A stretch of DNA of 64,000 nucleotides from Salimicrobium halophilum (GTDB taxonomy: Bacteria; Bacillota; Bacilli; Bacillales; Halobacillaceae): assembly GCF_900100295.1 (NCBI RefSeq), contig NZ_FNEV01000003.1, positions 144,849-208,848 on the forward strand. Reading direction: 5' to 3'. Shown here in pieces: positions 60,616-64,000 of this stretch. The first letter of the stretch is position 1. Every line of letters begins with the position of its first letter. The translations under genes were made by a program, and so were the position numbers. The notes under the pieces were generated by a model. That model worked only from the letters and a program-made list of their open reading frames with translations. It was not told the DNA's origin and ran no database searches.

Positions 60616-61559
60616 TTTTTGAGGCCCCATCCGAACTCTTCCAAAAACTCTTTCGATTCTTCTGCGACGCGGTCGAAATCACTTAACCCTATTCCTGAAG
60701 GCTCCCCTACACCGAACAGCCCTCCTGCTTGCCAGGCCTCCCATTCCACCGCGTTGTAGTGACTGTAGCCTACTTCCTTCAGCGCTTCAGCCATTTCCGA
60801 AAAATCCACGAATCCTCCGCCGAACCACACGTGCTGAGACTGCATGATATTCGGGAAGCCGACCTCGTCCTTAACGTGGACAACTTTGATACGATCACCA
60901 AGCTTCCTGATTGCTTCTTTGATAGGCATCTTCGGCTTCACCGTTGTATAGAAGGTGCCAACATCTACACAGCAATAAACATTCGGCCTGTCCACTTCTT
61001 CGAAAAGCTTGAGCATAGAAGCTATATCATTGATGATTGTTCCCTGAATCAATTCGATACTGATATCAATGTCATATTGTTTCGCATAATCTGCTGCTTC
61101 TCTCGTGGCCGTCACGACCTGATGCCACGCTTCTTTTCTCGTCATCACATTGTAGAGGGGAGGATCATAATAACCATCTCCTACAAGTGTTACGACTGTC
61201 TCCGCTCCCATGTCCGCAGCAGCATCAATCGCCTTTTTGAACTTGGCGATCCCGTTATCCCGGTCGAAGTGTCTCGGTGTAACAAAAGTCGTATGACAGG
61301 CAATTGAGGGAAAAGCGATATTCCGCTTCGTCATCGTTGATCGAATGCGCTTCACTTCTTCCTCATATTCATGAGGTCTCAATTCCATAATCTTCGGATA
61401 GACGACATCGAAGCCTTCATACCCATAATCAGCTATACGATTGATACACCAGTCGATTGATTTGTCTCCCCAGCTGTTCGAAGCGGGTCCAGCAATCTCA
61501 AGCCTACCCCATGGCATATTCGGCCAGATTTCAAAAGAAAGTTTCAAATGTGAACTCAT
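60612..61559 (-). CDS. Sugar phosphate isomerase/epimerase (xylose isomerase-like TIM barrel)
   Basis: This 315-residue protein is a xylose-isomerase-like barrel, as in IolE, IolI or L-ribulose-5-phosphate 3-epimerases. Likely metal ligands are the Glu in ISIELIQGT, the Asp/His in YCCVDVGTF, VVHVKDEVG, and the C-terminal Glu in YNAVEWEAWQ. The ATG at 61559 follows AAAGGGTGAG; an upstream start adds 12 residues. It is the first gene of the operon, directly after the GntR-type operator, and isomerises or epimerises an unknown sugar. Confidence 0.82.
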   Translation of the reverse strand: MSSHLKLSFEIWPNMPWGRLEIAGPASNSWGDKSIDWCINRIADYGYEGFDVVYPKIMELRPHEYEEEVKRIRSTMTKRNIAFPSIACHTTFVTPRHFDRDNGIAKFKKAIDAAADMGAETVVTLVGDGYYDPPLYNVMTRKEAWHQVVTATREAADYAKQYDIDISIELIQGTIINDIASMLKLFEEVDRPNVYCCVDVGTFYTTVKPKMPIKEAIRKLGDRIKVVHVKDEVGFPNIMQSQHVWFGGGFVDFSEMAEALKEVGYSHYNAVEWEAWQAGGLFGVGEPSGIGLSDFDRVAEESKEFLEEFGWGLKK

Positions 61560-61582
61560 CAACTCACCCTTTCGGTAATAGT

Positions 61583-61617
61583 ACTGGTCATACACTCATC
61601 AACACGTCTATACCAGT
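61583..61617 (-). promoter_or_regulatory. Candidate GntR/HutC operator of the twelve-gene operon
   Basis: ACTGGTCATAC (61583-61593) and GTCTATACCAGT (61606-61617) are inverted half-sites; each resembles the ACTGGTATAGAC element recognised by YvoA/FrlR-type regulators. They stand between the gntR gene and the operon it would repress. The GntR-type protein is the likely binder (inference). Confidence 0.6.
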
Positions 61618-61627
61618 TAAAAGATAA

Positions 61628-61654
61628 TAAAAAAATACCGACGTTTTCGGTTAT
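61628..61654 (-). terminator. Rho-independent terminator after the GntR gene
   Basis: On the minus strand ATAACCGA pairs with TCGGTAT around AAACG, followed by TTTTTTT. The gntR gene therefore ends before the operon promoter and is transcribed separately. Confidence 0.75.
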
Positions 61655-62397
61655 CACTTATCCATTTCGATGGAAAATTTATAACGATCAGCACGGTAAA
61701 ACGATTGTACGTATTCTAATGGTGTATCATCTTCGCTGTATGTTCGACGTTCTATAAGCAGTACTGGTGTATCCAGATCAATCTCCAAATACCGGGCATC
61801 TGAAGGATTGACAGGATAGGATATCTCAATCGTCTGAGTCGCAGAGGCTAAGTTCAGGTGGTACTTCTCCTGCAATTCTTTGTACAAGGATTTATTCTCT
61901 AGAGAGAGACTCTTCAGAGAAGAAACTTTATCTGCCGGGAGAAATGACCTCTCCAATGCCATCGGCTGTTCATCAGCCAGACGTAGTCGGAACACTTCAA
62001 CCACCCTATCTCCTTCCTTAAGATTCAACTTCTCGGCTACTTCCTTGTCGGCTTCGATCTCTTCAATATGCAATACTTTCGATCGTGGCTTCAACCCGCG
62101 CTTCTCCATATCTTCCGTGAAACTCGACAACTTCGTCAGACCCTGATTGATCTTCGGTCTGGCAACGTAAGTACCTTTGCCCCTCTTCCTGTAAAGCACA
62201 CCTTCACTGACGAGATCATTGATTGCATGTCTCACAGTCATACGGCTGATAGCTAAGTGATCGGTAAGCTCTCTTTCAGAAGGAATGAGCTCGTTGACTT
62301 TCCACTCCCCTTTCTCTATCTGTTGGATGATTATCTTTTTCAACTGATGATAAATAGGAATGACTCCTTCTTTATCAATCGAACCTTCTTCTATCAT
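61654..62397 (-). CDS. GntR-family regulator with UTRA domain (HutC/YvoA/FrlR type)
   Basis: This 247-residue repressor has an N-terminal winged HTH (about 15-85, with PSERELTDHLAISRMTVRHA) and a C-terminal UTRA ligand domain (about 100-240), with KSLYKELQEKYHLNLASATQ and VLLIERRTYSEDD. YvoA and FrlR, which sense phosphorylated amino sugars and glycated amino acids, share this layout. The ligand is probably a phosphorylated intermediate of the downstream pathway. It has its own terminator and lies upstream of the twelve-gene operon. A cre-like site precedes it. Confidence 0.9.
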   Translation of the reverse strand: MIEEGSIDKEGVIPIYHQLKKIIIQQIEKGEWKVNELIPSERELTDHLAISRMTVRHAINDLVSEGVLYRKRGKGTYVARPKINQGLTKLSSFTEDMEKRGLKPRSKVLHIEEIEADKEVAEKLNLKEGDRVVEVFRLRLADEQPMALERSFLPADKVSSLKSLSLENKSLYKELQEKYHLNLASATQTIEISYPVNPSDARYLEIDLDTPVLLIERRTYSEDDTPLEYVQSFYRADRYKFSIEMDK

Positions 62398-62440
62398 TCA
62401 GGTCCCCCTTTCCAACTTACAAATTGAAAGTTTCTTATAT

Positions 62441-62454
62441 TGTAAGCGATTACT
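62441..62454 (-). promoter_or_regulatory. Candidate cre site upstream of the GntR gene
   Basis: TGTAAGCGATTACT matches the cre consensus in thirteen of fourteen positions, 44 bases upstream of the gntR start. Confidence 0.6.
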
Positions 62455-62538
62455 TTTAAAATTTCAACAATTTTCGGAAAATTAATTCTTTTATTGTTCA
62501 CATTTTTCTAGACCTTGCGGAACTAGAACCTACACGAA

Positions 62539-62572
62539 AAAAGTCACCTCCTGCAAAAAGGAAATGGCTTTT
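62539..62572 (-). terminator. Rho-independent terminator after the frameshifted small gene
   Basis: Thirteen of fourteen positions of the arms at 62539-62552 and 62559-62572 pair, including two G-U pairs, with a minus-strand T tract following. Confidence 0.75.
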
Positions 62573-62581
62573 CAAGCTAAA

Positions 62582-62960
62582 TCAATCACCTACAATATAA
62601 ACCTCACGATACCCGGACAACCCATTCACCCACGAATCGATCGTATACGGCACGTAATCACGATAAGACTCATCCGTCGTAAAGTACAGAATCTCTTCCG
62701 GCTGCTCCCCGATCATCGCTGCATACAATTCACCGTCTGCACCTTTCATGATGATCCCTTCCATGAAACCGGCAAGCCCTCTCACCATTCCATGCTTCAC
62801 TGTCGCAGGGAACTAGTCCAGGTTTTCCCGGTCCTGTCAGTTGGAAGGTTTCTTCGAATCTATTGTAGTAATAGTCTCCCGTCAGCTGTTTGAATCTGGC
62901 ATTCTCTTCACTCGCAAACAACTCCATATCTACAAAAAGAACTCTGAAAGTTCTCTCCAT
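62582..62960 (-). pseudogene. Small gene broken by a single-base frameshift, function unknown
   Basis: Two minus-strand frames form one protein of about 125 residues. The first (from 62960) starts MERTFRVLFVDMELF; the second ends WVNGLSGYREVYIVGD. They join at the CCC near 62808-62810: removing one C gives GKPGLVPATVKHGMVRG, after which the second frame reads on. The same kind of event is seen in the NERD gene. I do not recognise the family; there is no signal peptide and the pattern is beta-rich. The upstream ribosome site is weak and the true start is uncertain. Confidence 0.6.
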
Positions 62961-63137
62961 TTATGAAGTATAATTCTTTCTTCATGCATTTTCATTTTTT
63001 TACATGACTCATAGTTAATAAGCTACATTTACAAAAATAGTCTCACAACATGAATAACTTTTCATTCAGACATTTTACCCCGTTCAAAACAAAAATATGG
63101 TTCTTCTTTTTGATGAACATCATTTCGAAAAAGTTCA

Positions 63138-63166
63138 AGGAGCCACTGGATAGTTAAGTAGCTCCT
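63138..63166 (-). terminator. Hairpin after the membrane/coiled-coil protein gene
   Basis: AGGAGCCACT and AGTAGCTCCT form a 10-bp stem with one G-U pair. The minus-strand T tract behind it is weak. The remaining bases of 62961-63190 show nothing I can support. Confidence 0.5.
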
Positions 63167-63190
63167 ATTATTATTTTCCTCATGATTCTT

Positions 63191-63988
63191 TTACTCCACA
63201 GGAATCAGCTTCACAGACTCCTCCGATTCGATCGTTCCACCATCTGTCGCCTCGAAAATATATTCTGGTACCCCGAACCCTGACTCCCCATTTCTATCAA
63301 GGATTGTATTGACCAAAAGACTTCCGGAACTGCTATATACGATGAAATTGCTTCCTCTCCCTAACGGCATCACTTTATATCTGTTCGGTGGCAGATCTTT
63401 CCCTATCGTAAAGTGCCCGGCCGGAAGCTGTACAGGAGCCATCTTTTTCTCTTTGATCGAAGTATCCATGTCTGCGAGCTCCTCTTTCTTCACAGCAAGT
63501 TGACCATCTAAGTCTTCCATTTCTTTCTTTTTCGCATCCAGTTGGCCATCTATGTCCGAGATTTCATTCTCCAACTCTTTCTTTCCATCTATCATGGCAT
63601 TGATTTCGTCCACTTCCGCCTGTTTTGCTTTGATTTCTTTATCCAGAGCAGTTATTTCTTCTTCTTTTCCTGCAATTTCCGTATCTTTATCTCTTTTCTT
63701 CTTCTCGGCTGCGGCTACATCCGTTTCTATCCCTTCTAAAATACCTTCCTGTTCTTCGATCATAGTCATTAAATCTTCATATACAACGACGTTCCCATCC
63801 ACCTCAGCCTGACGCACCCCTGGAATCGATAAGAGGCCACCAATCACCAGAATGGTAAGTCCTGCCCCAGTCGTTTGAATAGCCTTTTGGACAGACTTTT
63901 TCATTACCAACATTACAACCATCCACCCTAACCCGAAGATGATCAGCACCGCGGAGAGACCCATGAGCACTTCTGCGACTGCAGTCAT
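63191..63988 (-). CDS. Membrane-anchored coiled-coil protein with small C-terminal beta-domain
   Basis: I do not recognise this 265-residue protein by function. It starts with two membrane segments (about residues 3-27 and 41-57), then a long Lys/Glu-rich coiled coil (about 70-180), then a beta-domain of about 75 residues with AGHFTIGKDLPPNRYKV and GRGSNFIVY, a module also seen in other Bacillus surface or zinc-ribbon proteins. The ATG at 63988 is chosen because GGAG lies 6 bases upstream; a GTG at 64000 would add four residues and the gene could extend further if that is the true frame. It is alone at the window edge. Confidence 0.7.
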   Translation of the reverse strand: MTAVAEVLMGLSAVLIIFGLGWMVVMLVMKKSVQKAIQTTGAGLTILVIGGLLSIPGVRQAEVDGNVVVYEDLMTMIEEQEGILEGIETDVAAAEKKKRDKDTEIAGKEEEITALDKEIKAKQAEVDEINAMIDGKKELENEISDIDGQLDAKKKEMEDLDGQLAVKKEELADMDTSIKEKKMAPVQLPAGHFTIGKDLPPNRYKVMPLGRGSNFIVYSSSGSLLVNTILDRNGESGFGVPEYIFEATDGGTIESEESVKLIPVE

Positions 63989-64000
63989 TTTCTTCTCCAC

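Noticed and set aside
1-64000. Prophage, transposon or genomic-island borders
   Set aside because: I found no integrase, transposase, tRNA attachment site or flanking direct repeats.

Overview
The window looks like chromosome of a moderately halophilic, spore-former-type Gram-positive bacterium of the Bacillaceae (a Halobacillus- or Salimicrobium-like organism). The basis is AGGAGG ribosome sites with frequent TTG/GTG starts, a GbsR-controlled choline-to-glycine-betaine module, a SipW/TasA biofilm-matrix operon, CcpA-type cre sites, and sugar ABC importers without their own ATPase gene. No rRNA, tRNA, CRISPR array, insertion sequence or phage gene was recognised. The genus is an inference from gene content only.

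Layout. 1-3960: xylo-oligosaccharide uptake and hydrolysis (truncated binding lipoprotein, XylR-type ROK repressor, GH43 beta-xylosidase). 4044-7366: a cell-surface acyltransferase and a glycerate kinase. 7444-13913: a surface/biofilm block in which two paralogous exported Ig-like proteins bracket a diguanylate cyclase and a three-gene SipW-TasA operon preceded by three SinR-like inverted repeats. 14291-18078: an ascorbate-type PTS with its PRD regulator. 18292-20409: a frameshifted NERD gene and an unknown helical-repeat protein. 20631-26708: gbsR, betA, betB and a divergent SSS-family choline transporter, with matching operator-like sequences behind both promoters. 26940-42800: a sugar-acid or amino-sugar catabolic region (ROK kinase, RpiR regulator, FAD oxidoreductase, zinc dehydrogenase, DHDPS-family aldolase, epimerase, an unusual three-domain regulator, an ABC importer, two glycosidase-like proteins and NanE). 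43075-50377: a nine-gene operon with a LacI repressor, TRAP importer, KDG kinase, KDPG aldolase, RpiA and both ribulose-monophosphate enzymes. 50556-62397: a GntR gene and a twelve-gene operon combining a sugar importer with amino-acid enzymes. 62582-63988: a frameshifted small gene and an unknown membrane/coiled-coil protein.

The most unusual structure is a dispersed non-coding array found six times (near 6.1, 18.1, 19.2, 20.5, 26.8 and 36.6 kb). Each copy has four or five units with a core like TGCGGACCT. Unit starts are exactly 21 bp apart except for one 31 bp step per copy (two and three helical turns), so every core falls on one face of the DNA. Copies point the same way as the preceding gene and in five of six cases begin shortly after that gene's terminator or hairpin. 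I know of no named element with this layout.

A second theme is regulation that can be read from the sequence: paired 11-bp direct repeats at the two promoters probably controlled by the three-domain regulator, tandem LacI operators, a GntR operator, a XylR operator and GbsR roadblock-type sites. A third is a set of single-base indels in short G/C runs (NERD gene, kdgK, the gene near 62.8 kb) that may be real decay or sequence error.
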